In this document: positions 11,465 through 21,579 of the stretch, one piece after another
How the letters are laid out: the number at the start of each line of letters is the position of its first letter
How positions within the stretch are numbered: position 1 is the stretch's first letter
Assembly (NCBI RefSeq): GCF_947172395.1
Contig: NC_069106.1
Span: 372,001 to 436,000, forward strand
From: Bicyclus anynana
Taxonomy: Eukaryota; Arthropoda; Insecta; Lepidoptera; Nymphalidae
Reading direction: 5' to 3'
Length of the DNA stretch: 64,000 nt
Made by a program: the position numbers and the translations under genes
Notes under the pieces: generated by a model
Database searches by the model: none
Told to the model about the DNA's origin: nothing
Seen by the model: the letters and a program-made list of their open reading frames with translations, nothing else

Positions 11465-11510
11465 ACGGACAAAATGGCGCTGACGTAGGCAGAACAAAAT
11501 GGCGGCCGTC
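11465..11510. promoter_or_regulatory. Paired YY1/Pho-like motifs
   Basis: AAAATGGCGC and AAAATGGCGGCC lie 26 bp apart in the same orientation. Both contain the ATGGC core (complement GCCAT) bound by YY1/Pho. gacgtaggc lies between them, and a related aacgtaggc lies about 65 bp upstream. The duplicated arrangement suggests a regulatory module, but this is inference. Confidence 0.3.
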
Positions 11511-11685
11511 CACAGACCCACATTTTGCACACACACATGTGTCAGCGAGGCTCGCACGCAATTATTTTTAATACACAGTAATTATATTTTCATTTCAAAG
11601 TATTTTACATCTCAGCTACTACGTATCATCTTTTACATTCAAATATTCTGTGTCATGAGAACATATTCAGGTAGATCTTCTTTGA

Positions 11686-11947
11686 CGGCCTCCGTGGCGC
11701 AGTGGATTTATTAGACGGAGGTCCTGGGATCGATCCCCGGCTGGGCCAATTGAGGTCTATCTTAATTGGTCCAGGTCTGGCTGGTGGTAGGCTTCGACAA
11801 AGACGTACCGTTAAGCGATTTAGTGTTCCGGTACGATGTCGTGTAGAAACCGAAAGAGTTATGAGTTTTTAGATAAGCTTAGATTGCAATATTACTTACC
11901 AGGTGACATTGTAGTGAAGAGCTAACTTGTAAAGAAAGAAAAAAAAA
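11686..11947 (+). mobile_element. SINE family A
   Basis: Starts gcctccgtggcgcagtgg, with B box gatcgatcccc, then the body (agcgatttagtgttccggta) and the tail gctaacttgtaaagaaag plus poly-A. Confidence 0.8.
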
Positions 11948-12222
11948 GTCTTTAATACATTTTTGAATCATAGAAGCACAGCTATTCTGTAACGATATCT
12001 TCAAGTCGACTGTATAAGTTTCGAACTCATTCTACAGAGAAAGAGATACGAATTCGAGACTTAATAGCAATTCTACTTGTTAAATACTAAATCTGTATCA
12101 ATGTCAAAAATATTTATTCAATAAAATTGGTATAAGATTAATTTGAATCGTCATTATGTAATATTTACATCATTGCGAAGTAATGGTAATAATTAAAATC
12201 ATTTGAGGTTTCCATATGCACA

Positions 12223-12422
12223 GCGCCCCTAGCCAAGTGGCATTTTGATTCTCTTTCTACGATCGCTAACGCTTCGAAAACTAGAAAAATATATAGGAAT
12301 GACAGATCTTGGTCACGTGACTTGTGACACTGATAGCAAATGTCATTCCCATACATCTTTCTAGTTTTCAAAGCGTTAGCGATCGTAGAAAGAGAATCGA
12401 CGTGCTACTTGGCTAGAGGCGC
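12223..12422. mobile_element. 200-bp foldback MITE
   Basis: Arms of about 85 bp mirror each other. Left end gcgcccctagccaagtgg, right end ccacttggctagaggcgc-like (cttggctagaggcgc). Both arms contain ctacgatcgctaacgctt or its complement. No ORF, so a non-autonomous DNA transposon. Confidence 0.75.
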
Positions 12423-12841
12423 AGGACTGTTAAGAAGCTTCCAGCAAACTCAACCAGACATACTCGTATCACAGACAACAGTTATCACTTGACATCAAAA
12501 ATACCTTCAGCTCCTTTGCAAGGCTATCTATAAAAGATAACTACGAATAGTTGCAACAAAAATAAAGTGGATCGCTTCAAAACGAAGTATAGGTAACCTC
12601 CAGCGCCATTAGCATATTGTTGGCAAGAAACACCAAGTTTTTACCTCCACCGCAGAAACAAAGGGTTATATTTGCATTTAAACGAGTTGCCGTCCTTTGG
12701 GGGTTGTATCGCGTCGAGCTTTTCGAACCTTGAGGTTTATTGGGGGCTGTTTCGACCCCTGAACGTTTGGACCAACTTTAATATTAAATTATCCACCTTG
12801 ACCTTTTTTGTATTTTCGTCAATACATATTTTAAAAATTTA

Positions 12842-13086
12842 CTAGCGGACGCTCGCGACTTCGTTCGCGTGAAACTCGATGCAAATATTCAACTACCCCT
12901 ACCCTACCTCTACTCTACCCCTACCCTAACACTACCCTACCCCTTCACAATACCCGTTAATTTTTTTAATTTTTTTCTGTCATAAGAACCTTCTCCTGAC
13001 AATAACAAACACATCAAAAAAAAATAATGGAATCGGATCAGCCATTCACGCGTGATGGCGTGACCAAGGGACAATATATGGATTAG
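12842..13086 (-). mobile_element. Helitron-like element with CCCTA microsatellite
   Basis: The CTAG end at 12842 adjoins a GC hairpin (gcggacgctcgcgacttcg on +). A degenerate CCCTA array (about 12894-12945) and cataagaaccttctcctgac follow. The TC end was not identified. It resembles the larger element at 15556-16523. Confidence 0.55.
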
Positions 13087-15555
13087 TTTTTATCTAAATA
13101 TATTTGGACAATAGGTACCTACATACATTACTATCTTTATTATCATCATCATCACCTTATTTCCATATTTCTAATATCTGATCCCAAATCCCAAGTATCC
13201 CAGATTTCAACCAAAGAGTATTTATAGCAAAACTATCTAGCAATAAATTCCTCTATCTCTCTCTAATAGAGGTTCGGGTAAAAATAGGAAATGGTTGGTT
13301 TTATAACACAAAAAAGCAACCGATGTCAATGTGAAATGGATTGTAATGCTATAGTGATAAAGTTGCTTTTACTAAAGCCCCGTTTAAAGCCTTATCGATG
13401 AAGGTATTTGAGAAAATGATCCGGTAGTATCCGCCCGGTAGCCGGATGCCTGTGATGTATGGTACCAGGTATTACAGTAATTTGAGCTCTTTGTGAAGTT
13501 ATCCGTGCTCGTAAGGCGTACTTTATAGATAGTTTCACAGTGTACAAAATACCGGTAAATCAATGGAACTACTTATTTAACCACTCGACGATGTTCTAGT
13601 TAAAGTTCTAGTTTCTATGACGTTCATAATACGTAATATTATCGTGAATCACGGCAAACTCTTAAGAGTGTCACGAACTTTCACCCGCACCATCCTACAT
13701 GAAACGAACTGTAACAATGATGTAACGATTAGAATTAGATTGACAATTTATGTATAACTTGCAGACCGCCTTGTTCCCGTAATTACAAATATGGATGAGC
13801 TAAAACATAGCCTATGACACTTACATAATTATAACGTAGCTTTTAATTGGTTAAAAGATTTTCTTAATCGGTTCATAGATTAACCCCAACAACCTCACAA
13901 ATTTTACTTATTTTTAATATTAATTATGAACAAGTGGAACCCCGCGGCTTCATCCGCGTAGTTCCCGTTTCTCTGAAAACACAGAAATGAAATATTATAT
14001 ACTATCTTACTCGCTAATAATGTAAGTACCCATTAGGGAAAGAAATTCTAAAATTGATATATTGGCTTAGACGTGAAAGTGTAACAAAGAAACATATTAT
14101 AGTATCTATCGAGTCGTACGGTAATAAGTCAGCCAAACGAAGAGAATGGCTGACAATCTTTACACGAATCATTCGATGCACTTTTGTCCACTTAATAACT
14201 CAAAATCTAGTTAACGTGAAAACATGAAATGGTCTACAATTAAAATCCCGTAAGCTTATCTAGAATACCAAATTTCAGCTTAAATAGTAAATGAGATATT
14301 AACATCTAAAAATCATAAAATTTACTTAAAATTCAAATAGGGGTAGACCAAAATGTTTAAACACTTGATATTCTAACTTCTATAATATATAGAGTTTGGC
14401 ACCCACTTAGATATTATTTCTTATGTTGGTATAATCGATAATGACACACATCTGTGATATAGATTTTGGCTCCCATTTTCACATTTGTTTTGATGAGATT
14501 TATATAACAAATTAGTTAGGATAAACTATATAAACGTCAGTTTACTCGTTCTAGTGATTTATTGAATAGACTATTATTTAATTTTATATTAAATGGTCTA
14601 TTTAATTCAAAGCCATCGAGTCACGCGTGTTCATGTCATCAAGGGTAACGAATTCCGTTTCGTTTCCGGTCGACCCACTTTAACGTTACTAAACACCTAA
14701 AAGTTCCTTTTAAAATCTTTTTCATGGTGTGAAAATATTAGCTTTATGAAAGCTTTTTTGATTTATTCATCGGGATCAGGGTGAATATTTTTGAGTCTGT
14801 AATGATCATAGTAATCATCATTATCATCATTATTGTGATGATAAACCTAATCATTGTTAGTTTAATTTAGAGTGATTATGTCTATATTTAAAGTTTTTGT
14901 AAATTGTAGTTTTATTATAATTTTTTGAAACATTTAATTTATGATATATATATTTTTATAATGGAAATGAATAAATAAATGCCGACCGGCCAATACAACG
15001 TCGGCCTCGAAACCCAGGTATACCCCCGTATAAAAGTATATGGAGATGATAATATTATGATCTATAAGGGTCTGGTTAAACAATAATTAGTTTAATAAAA
15101 GTATGTTTCTTAATGAAAAATTTTTTTTTAATTTGATATATATTTTGTGCTAAAAACATAATAAGCAAATAAGGCTTTATTTTGATTTTAAAATCAAATA
15201 ATAAAAAACCTACCAGCAGAGATGTTAGAAGAAAAAAAATGTTTGGGTGTTTTTATACTACCTACTGTATACTTACAAGTATTTGCTACTGTTATTGTAC
15301 AAGCGAACATCCGGCCCGGTCACAAGATCCATTCTAAGCGTACATCTACTAACTATAAACTAACTCCTTGCCTTTCCTCTTTTACGTCAAGCGATTTTCG
15401 ATATTTCAGATGAATGACCTTTGCCTTTAGGTACCTACGAATCACGAATGACCTTGTAACATAATTTCCTACCAGTTTGACATTTTTTTTATTTCGCACA
15501 TCAAAAAGCCTACATATAAAATAAACATAAATCATACATCTACTCTTAGTACTTA
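13087..15555. other. 2.5 kb without recognisable gene
   Basis: AT-rich DNA with short fragments of Helitron-like ends (for example ccccgcggcttcatccgcgt near 13940) and small TCA/ATG repeats near 14815. No splice-bounded exon or RNA gene is seen. Short frames at 15222-15413 and 15353-15535 overlap on opposite strands and lack domains. Confidence 0.35.
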
Positions 15556-15597
15556 CTAGCGGACGCCCGCGACTTCGTCCGCGTGGAAGTCGTTGTA

Positions 15598-15733
15598 CCC
15601 TACCCTACCCTACCTCCACCCTACCCTATCCCAACCCTACCCCTACCCTACCACTACCCCTACCCTACCCTACCCCTACCCTACACTACTCCTACCCTAC
15701 CCCTACCCTACCCTACCCTACCCTACACCTACC
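15598..15733. repeat. CCCTA-type microsatellite
   Basis: Imperfect array of ccta/ccctac units of 4 to 6 bp. It is not the insect telomere repeat (TTAGG). The 82-codon frame across it is only the repeat translated. Confidence 0.85.
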
Positions 15734-16343
15734 CTACTCATTAAGGCTGCACTTCTTTATTTATTCCCCCCCCCCCCCCCCTGCAAGTCGCATCGAGCTC
15801 GGCAACCGTTACACAAAAATAATCCATATAGCATGAATTAGTATTCACGCGCGATGGCTTAGCGTATTTCTTGTATAACTTTGGTGTTTCTTTACCGATT
15901 TTTATGATTCTTTTTTTATTGAATAGGTAATAATGTTAACTTTTTTAGTTAGGGATGAGTGATGAGTGTTATAAATATAAGAGTAGACAAATATAATTAG
16001 AAAGCTCCGAACTGCTAAGCTATCGGGAGTTACACGTGTTATTGTGAGTCAACCATAAAAGATAAACATATATATGCTGTTGTATTTTTATAGATAATTT
16101 TAAGGGAAACATTTCCGTCATACATGATTCCCATGTAGCTTTAACCATTAAGGCTGTACACGCGACGGAAGCTTAAAAAATTGAGTAACTTCTCCCGTTT
16201 TCTCAACATTTCTCTTCACTGCTCTGCTCCTATTGATTTTAGCGTAAAGAAAAGTATACTATAACCTGCCCAGGAGTATGTAGAATAATTGTACCAAGTT
16301 TTGTTAAAATCCGTCCAGTAGTTTTTGTTTCTATAAAGAACAT

Positions 16344-16402
<59 letters not shown>
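16344..16402. repeat. (CAGA)n microsatellite
   Basis: About 14 perfect tandem cagacaga tetranucleotides. A short (TGTC)n run occupies the equivalent place in the relative at 58168-58474, so this is a hypervariable part of the element. Confidence 0.9.
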
Positions 16403-16404
<2 letters not shown>

Positions 16405-16554
16405 AATTTTACTGATTGCATTTTTGGCATCAGTATCGATCACTAATCACCCCCTGATAGTTATTTTGGAAATATATTTCATGTACAGAATTGACCTCTC
16501 TACAGATTTATTATAAGTATAGATAGATTAAGGAATACCTCCTGTTGTCGTGTT

Positions 16555-16690
16555 ATTCTCGGTTGCCATGGTAACGGGACGCTAAGACAGCGCCATCTTC
16601 GGTTCCACTCGAAACTGCATCAAGGAGTGCGGCTCACGACGTAGTACGAGACTTTCGCCATAGATGGCGTTAGCTGTATTTCATTTCGTA
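16555..16690. promoter_or_regulatory. Candidate cis-regulatory block with RFX X-box
   Basis: GTTGCCATGGTAAC (16562-16575) matches the RFX X-box consensus as a nearly perfect 14-bp palindrome. It is followed by a YY1/Pho-like GCGCCATCTT and a GCCATAGATGGC palindrome in locally GC-richer DNA, about 3.3 kb upstream of the complexin exon. Function is inferred from motifs only. Confidence 0.35.
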
Positions 16691-17165
16691 GATATTTTAT
16701 TTTCGGAGAACACATAGGATATCACAAGCGAGTCCGAGTGTGTAAACGCCTTGTTAATGTGACATTGAAACCCGTTTACTATATAAACATTGCAAAGCAA
16801 CCAATTACATTTATTATTATCATTAATATCAAATATAGATTGGTCCAAATAATGAAAATCATTAGCACTGTTGTGTTATTTGCACACCAATCTACATTTG
16901 GGCAGTATGGTGGGTAAAAGCTGATATTGATCGTACATACAAAATTACACTTAATCCAAACTTAATATTATAAACGCGAATGTGTGTTTGATTGTTACGC
17001 TTTCATACTTAAACTACAAAACCAAATTTAAAAATTCATTTACCAATATAAACTACATTATCAGCGAACAACATAAGCTTTATTTTAGCTTCGTAAATCC
17101 ACGGAAAAGTGAACTGCACAGGTAAAACCACGGGATGTCCGTTAGTCTATATTATGAAACAAAAG

Positions 17166-17335
17166 TGTTAAACAAATTTATGTATCTATGTCTAAAGTAC
17201 TAAAGTACACTCATCACGATATCTCGTAAACCGCTTGACGTAGGAAATTGAAATTTGGCAGGGAGGTAGTTCATAGAAGACTGCTAAAAACGTATTTTGC
17301 GGCAGGGCCAGATTAAGGAAGTCGTCAGAAGGAAG
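17166..17335 (+). mobile_element. Helitron-like fragment
   Basis: gaaatttggcagggaggtag and gcagggccagattaagga are inverted counterparts of sequence in the elements at 55404 and 62053. The ends are not preserved. Confidence 0.5.
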
Positions 17336-17632
17336 GCTAATAATAACATAAATCGTTTGTCCTTTCAAACCTCCGCAGTAACAGGCGGGACACAGTTTAT
17401 AAATTCGCTGCTGAAACTTTTCCTGAACATTTTCACAAATAAGGATTTATAATGGAAATGAAAAAAAAACTTTCCTACCACAGCTGCGCTGCCCCAAATT
17501 ATGTAATTTTAGGTAAAACCGCGATCCCTAATCGTATTCCGAATACATATAAAATTGTACATAGGCTTTGCACTTTATATATGCAAAAACGCACTGCCTA
17601 CCCTCACTTATTATGAACTTATAATGGACAAG

Positions 17633-17822
17633 AAGCCGTGATAGCCCAGTGGATATGACCTGAGCCTTTGATTCGCAAGACATAGGTTTGAATCCGGTCC
17701 GAGGCATGCACATCCAACTTTACAGTTATGTGCATTATAAGAAATTAAATATCACCTGCATCAAATGGTGAAGGACTAACATAGTAAGGAAATTAGGTTT
17801 CCTCACTATGTTATTCCTTCCT
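17633..17822 (+). mobile_element. SINE family B, truncated by a foldback
   Basis: tRNA head gccgtgatagcccagtgg, then the body as far as gaaggactaacatagtaagg. There the sequence reverses on itself (cctcactatgttattccttc), giving a hairpin with arms of about 23 bp at 17770-17820. Confidence 0.7.
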
Positions 17823-17945
17823 CTGTCCACGGCCTGTCTTCCTGTATCCACGGCCGTGAGTTCGATTCCCTGGAATTCAGCTGGAAAATATTTGTGTGAG
17901 TAGGTGTGGGTATTTTCTAGTGTCTGGGTGTTTTTATACATTAAT
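17823..17945 (+). mobile_element. SINE family C fragment
   Basis: Carries the B-box-like gagttcgattccc and the family-C body (ggaaaatatttgtgtgag, tttttatacatta). Confidence 0.6.
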
Positions 17946-17957
17946 TAATAACTAAAT

Positions 17958-18031
17958 TATCAACCTGTTGAGCACGAGTCTCCTCTCAGAATGAGAGGGA
18001 TTAGGCCAATAGTTCACCACGATGGCCCAAT
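17958..18031 (-). mobile_element. SINE family B, 3' end fragment
   Basis: gagcacgagtctcctctcag and gagagggattaggccaatag match the 3' part of family B. Truncated on both sides. Confidence 0.7.
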
Positions 18032-18301
18032 CGCTCACGTAATTTCATAGCCTATTCAATTCAATCAAACAAGCAAATCTTTCCTCTATAATATTAGTAC
18101 AAATAAAAACTGCTATTTACTAGTTGACCAACGAGGCAAATAAAACATAATTTATATACTTTTCAAGTTTCGAAAATTTTGTAAAAGAAAAAGAAAACTC
18201 ACCTGAAGATACCCGGAGTCATGGCGTAAAGACTTAATCTTGATGGATCACTCCTCTTAATCTTGGCGTAAATGTTGCAATTTTTGTTCTTTTATCAATA
18301 A

Positions 18302-18445
18302 CTAGCTGACGCCTCGCGGTTTCACCCGCGTGGTTCCCGTTCCCGTATGAATACAGAGATAATATATAACCTCTAGCCTTCCTCGATAAATGGGCTATCT
18401 AACACTGAAATAATTTTTCAAATCGGTCCAGTAGTTTCTGAGATT
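18302..18445 (-). mobile_element. Helitron-like element, 3' part
   Basis: CTAG end with hairpin (gcctcgcggtttcacccgcg), cctcgataaatgggctatct and ttttcaaatcggtccagtag as in 3709-3923. Truncated before its TC end. Confidence 0.7.
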
Positions 18446-18619
18446 ATTAATGGTTATTTAAATCGTAAACATTTGGTAACAATATAGCGCATATATGTAT
18501 AATAATTCTGTGCCTGGATTACAAAATTATTTAACTAACGCTTTTAGCAATAAATAATAAAAAGGTATTTAGTTTTAACGTAAACTGGGGAATACTCATT
18601 GAGAAGTGTTGATAATAAT

Positions 18620-18679
18620 AGACCCCTCTCATTCTGAGAGGATACTCGAGCTCAGCAGTGAGCCGAATATGGGTTAATA

Positions 18680-18711
<32 letters not shown>

Positions 18712-18712
18712 A
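18620..18712 (+). mobile_element. SINE family B, 3' end with (TGA)n tail
   Basis: ctctcattctgagaggatac and cagcagtgagccgaatatgg, followed by about ten TGA units. It shows that family B ends in a TGATGA tail. Confidence 0.75.
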
Positions 18713-19089
18713 AAAATAGTAAGATTCTCATGACACACTACGCTAACATTAGTTAGACGCGTACAATATGTAATAATGTATTGACGAAATACGAGTATTT
18801 ACCGCTAACTAGCGCTAAATCATAAAATATAAATAATACAAGGAAAATCAATATGGGATATAAGCTCTCATTCGCACGAGAGTTTTTTAACGAACATTAA
18901 AAATGCGTTCAAATACAACAAATGCATCCCCAAGTACTTGTTCACAGCGTTTTTAAAACACGACCCATTTTTATCGTGCAGCGTTGGAATAAACCTTCAT
19001 TTAACTTCGTATTATACGCCACGGCCGCCAACGCTGGATTTTAAAGCATCGTTTTTTTAACTCTAGTGCGAATGAACAATGAACAGAAT

Positions 19090-19450
19090 AAATATTACCT
19101 TACCTTACCTTGTCAGCTGATAGACGTCCACTGTTGGACATTGGCCTCTTATATGGACCTCCAAGCACAACGGTCTCGAGCTGCCAGCATCCAGCGGCTC
19201 TCTGCAACCCGCTTGATATTCTCGGTCCACCTGGTGGGGGGTCGATCAATACTGCGTTTTCCGATGCGGGGTTGCCATTTCAGCACCTTAGGACCTCAAC
19301 GTCTATCGGCTCTTTGAACTATGTGGCCTGCCCATTGCCACTTCAGCTCCGCGACTCGCTGAGCTATGTCAGTGACTTTGGTTCGTCTGCGGATCTCCGA
19401 ATTAGGAATGATTCTGATCCGATCACGCAGTGAAGCTCCAAGCATAGCTC
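19090..19450 (-). mobile_element. RTE-type LINE 3' end (3' segment of a twin-primed copy)
   Basis: The - strand in broken frames encodes a LINE C-terminus recognisable in other copies here: AMLGASLRDRIR-like, LKWQWAGHI-like, and a PPTRWTENIKR-like stretch. It ends near the stop codon. The equivalent + strand copy is at 22785-23043. Pseudogenised. Confidence 0.7.
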
Positions 19451-19575
19451 AGCGCTTGAAGACGAAAGTCTTTGAACAGTGCGTGTTGCCAGTGATGACC
19501 TACAGATCCGAGACCTGTCACTGACTATGGGCCTTATTAGAAGGCTCTCAGCGGGCGATGGAACAAATATTAAGG
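19450..19575 (+). mobile_element. RTE-type LINE, inverted 5' segment
   Basis: Encodes AQRLKTKVFEQCVLPVMTY and then AMEQ in the + direction. In the LINE this lies directly upstream of the part found inverted at 19090-19450. The head-to-head junction near 19450 is the signature of twin priming during target-primed reverse transcription. Confidence 0.65.
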
Positions 19576-19881
19576 GCACTAAATTTTAAACACGTATAGC
19601 GTAGTATAAATTGCTGGTGTCGATGATGTTGATGATATTGACCTGGACCGACGCCTTAAAGTAAACTGAACACGGTGGTGTAGCACCACCAACTTCCGAA
19701 TTCCAGGCTGAGGATAAAAAATAATTCCAAAACTGGTCAAAACTGTGAAAAAATAAATGTTTGGTCAGGCATAAAAATAAATAATAAATATCCTCCGTTT
19801 TACTGTTAAAAGAACATTTACAATTAGTTTTCTCTCAAGTTATATAGGATGATTTGTTGATGGCAATCTATCTTGTTGCAG

Positions 19882-19965
19882 ATTAAGCAGTAAAAGCCAG
19901 AGCCAGCACCATGGCCGCCTTCGTAGCTAAGCAAATGGTTGGAAACAAACTAAGCGCCGTGAAAG
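19882..19965 (+). CDS. cpx: Complexin, first coding exon (CDS 19911-19965)
   Basis: Complexin is a small cytosolic protein that binds the SNARE bundle at synapses, clamps spontaneous vesicle fusion and promotes calcium-triggered release. The ATG at 19911 opens MAAFVAKQMVGNKLSAVK plus one base, followed by a consensus donor (G|GTAAG, 19966). This N-terminus is nearly the same as insect complexin as I remember it, including the AAF-AKQMVGN core. The exon follows a tttgttgcag-type acceptor (tcttgttgcag, ends 19881); 29 bp of 5' UTR precede the start. The SNARE-binding helix and C-terminal exons were not found downstream, so the next intron probably exceeds 44 kb and later exons lie outside. The upstream non-coding exon(s) and promoter were not located. 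The identification rests on 18 residues, though these are distinctive. Confidence 0.82.
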
Positions 19966-21010
19966 GTAAGATATTTTAAGCAGAATTCATTAATAAAAAT
20001 AAGTTTTAGTTTTAGTAATTAAACTAAGTAATTTTCATTCATTTTGACATGAAACTACTAGGACAATATGGCATTTATAGGCAAATAGTTCTTACAAAGA
20101 TAAAACACGAAGCGCAGCTCGTTCATACAGATATCTTGTCTATGAAGTTAGAGTGTTTGCCTTTTGTATTGATATATCACATCACTTGCATCAATGTGAC
20201 ATGCCGGGTAGTAGCGACTATGATTGTACTATAATTTTGTGGTAGAGGAAACACCTCGAAAACCTTAACGGATCCCTTTATAATGCATAAACACTCACCC
20301 TCCCAGACCGATATGTTCTTCATGCCCACTCTAAACAATTTATGGTGACAATAATTACAACACAAAACATCATTGCACAAAATCACTAACGTGGATGGCA
20401 GCGTGACGGTGTCTACGCTGCCTAACGAACAACTGAGCTTAAATCATCAAATACCCTCTTATTTATACCGACACTGATACCTTCCCTCTACACTAACATA
20501 AAATAATGAATGCTAATATTACCTATAACCGAGGACTTGTAACATTAGATAATATTAAGTGTAACTACCGGAATATGACTGTATCTAATACGTAAAATCT
20601 AATTTTGGAAATTCCCATACGCGACGAACTTTTAAGAAATATTGGGTTATGTAGGATTTTATCTCCTAAAATTCCTTAGCCAGCTTCGACTTACCAAGAC
20701 TCCAAGACTTCTTACACGTTAATGTACATGACCTTAGATCTCTATAAAGAAATCTATCTTATATCTCAATAATCGCGATATCATTGGGCAAATAACTCGT
20801 CGGCACGTCCCGCCTCTCGTTATAGCGACGTGGCGCCTCCACTTGAATATTGCGCATTTTGCCACCTCCGCCGTGCTGTGTTAATAAATGATATCGATGG
20901 TAGCTTGGATATAACTTTACTTCGCAACTTTCATATTTTTAGGGTTCTGTATCTGCAAACCAAGAAAAGTAATCCATAAGGGTTCACTTTGTTTTGTCAA
21001 TTAAAATTAA
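19966..21010. other. Start of complexin intron; no other gene seen
   Basis: Begins at the GTAAG donor. AT-rich, with no recognised repeat except short ACA-rich debris near 20358-20385. The CpG-containing stretch at 20795-20880 (ggcacgtcccgcctctcg) is unexplained. Confidence 0.4.
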
Positions 21011-21406
21011 TCTATTTTTATCAGACTCAGGAATGGATTACATAAATAAGAAATCATTAACAATATTTGTCAAGACAACTTAATTAACAAATCAAACTGT
21101 AACCAAAATAAGACCCTAGAATGGCAGAGAATGACCTTGAATGGAGTAACTAGGACCTTTAACAGTTAATTTACACTCCCCTGTTTATCCCTAGTATAGT
21201 AACCCTTTAAGAATTACATAACAAGAAATTTGGACGGCTCAAACTTAGCGAGCAAGCGCCATATATCGCAAGTCGTTGCCGCCAACCGATCGCTACCCCT
21301 CTCTAACTGCCTACTCTTTACAGAAACAAGTCACCCCACCTAGAGTCGGCACGAGCCAACAAGAGACGCGGTCGACGTCTCAGACTACTATTTCCTATAC
21401 TATACT
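21011..21406. repeat. Dispersed duplicate block, copy 2
   Basis: Second copy of the block at 6683-7171, same orientation, about 1 kb inside the complexin intron. Shared: aacaaatcaaactgtaacca, gaccctagaatggcagagaa, tatatcgcaagtcgtt, gccaaccgatcgctacccc and gactactatttccta. A Helitron-like element abuts its right end. Confidence 0.6.
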
Positions 21407-21579
21407 AATAATAAAGAGGAAAGTTTTTTTTATTGTTTGTTTATGTTGAATAGGCTCTGAAACTACTGGATTGATGATAATTTTCATTGATGGAAAGCTA
21501 CATTATTAGGGAATAACACAAGCTATTATTATGAGCCCGTATTCTCACAGGAATGGGAACTACCGCGGGGTTTTGCTAG
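21407..21579 (+). mobile_element. Helitron-like element
   Basis: Runs from ataataaagaggaaag through gaaactactggattgatga to accgcggggttttgctag followed by T (CTAG end 21576-21579). The family is shared with 61190-61340. The TC end is degenerate. Confidence 0.55.

Larger units (their letters stand above)
15556..16523 (-). mobile_element. Helitron-like element carrying two microsatellites
   Basis: The + strand starts CTAG with the hairpin gcggacgcccgcgacttcg and ends with agtataga before a T, i.e. TC...CTAG on the - strand. Inside are a (CCCTA)n-type array, a C run (about 15767-15781) and a (GACA)n array. The TC-proximal third matches 58168-58474. It could be two abutting elements rather than one. 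Confidence 0.5.

Noticed and set aside
12842..13086. Possible snoRNA or structured RNA from the GC hairpin
   Set aside because: The hairpin is the conserved 3' end of Helitron-like elements repeated across the window.
15598..15733. Possible interstitial telomere array
   Set aside because: The unit is ccctac/cccta, not the insect TTAGG (CCTAA) repeat, and it lies inside a Helitron-like element.
15593..15841. 82-codon frame rich in Pro, Tyr and Thr
   Set aside because: It is a translated CCCTA-type microsatellite.
16339..16402. CRISPR-like array
   Set aside because: Perfect tetranucleotide repeats without spacers, in a eukaryotic genome; simple microsatellite.
16216..16443. Open frames with repeated CLSV peptides
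   Set aside because: These come from the (CAGA)n microsatellite on the opposite strand.
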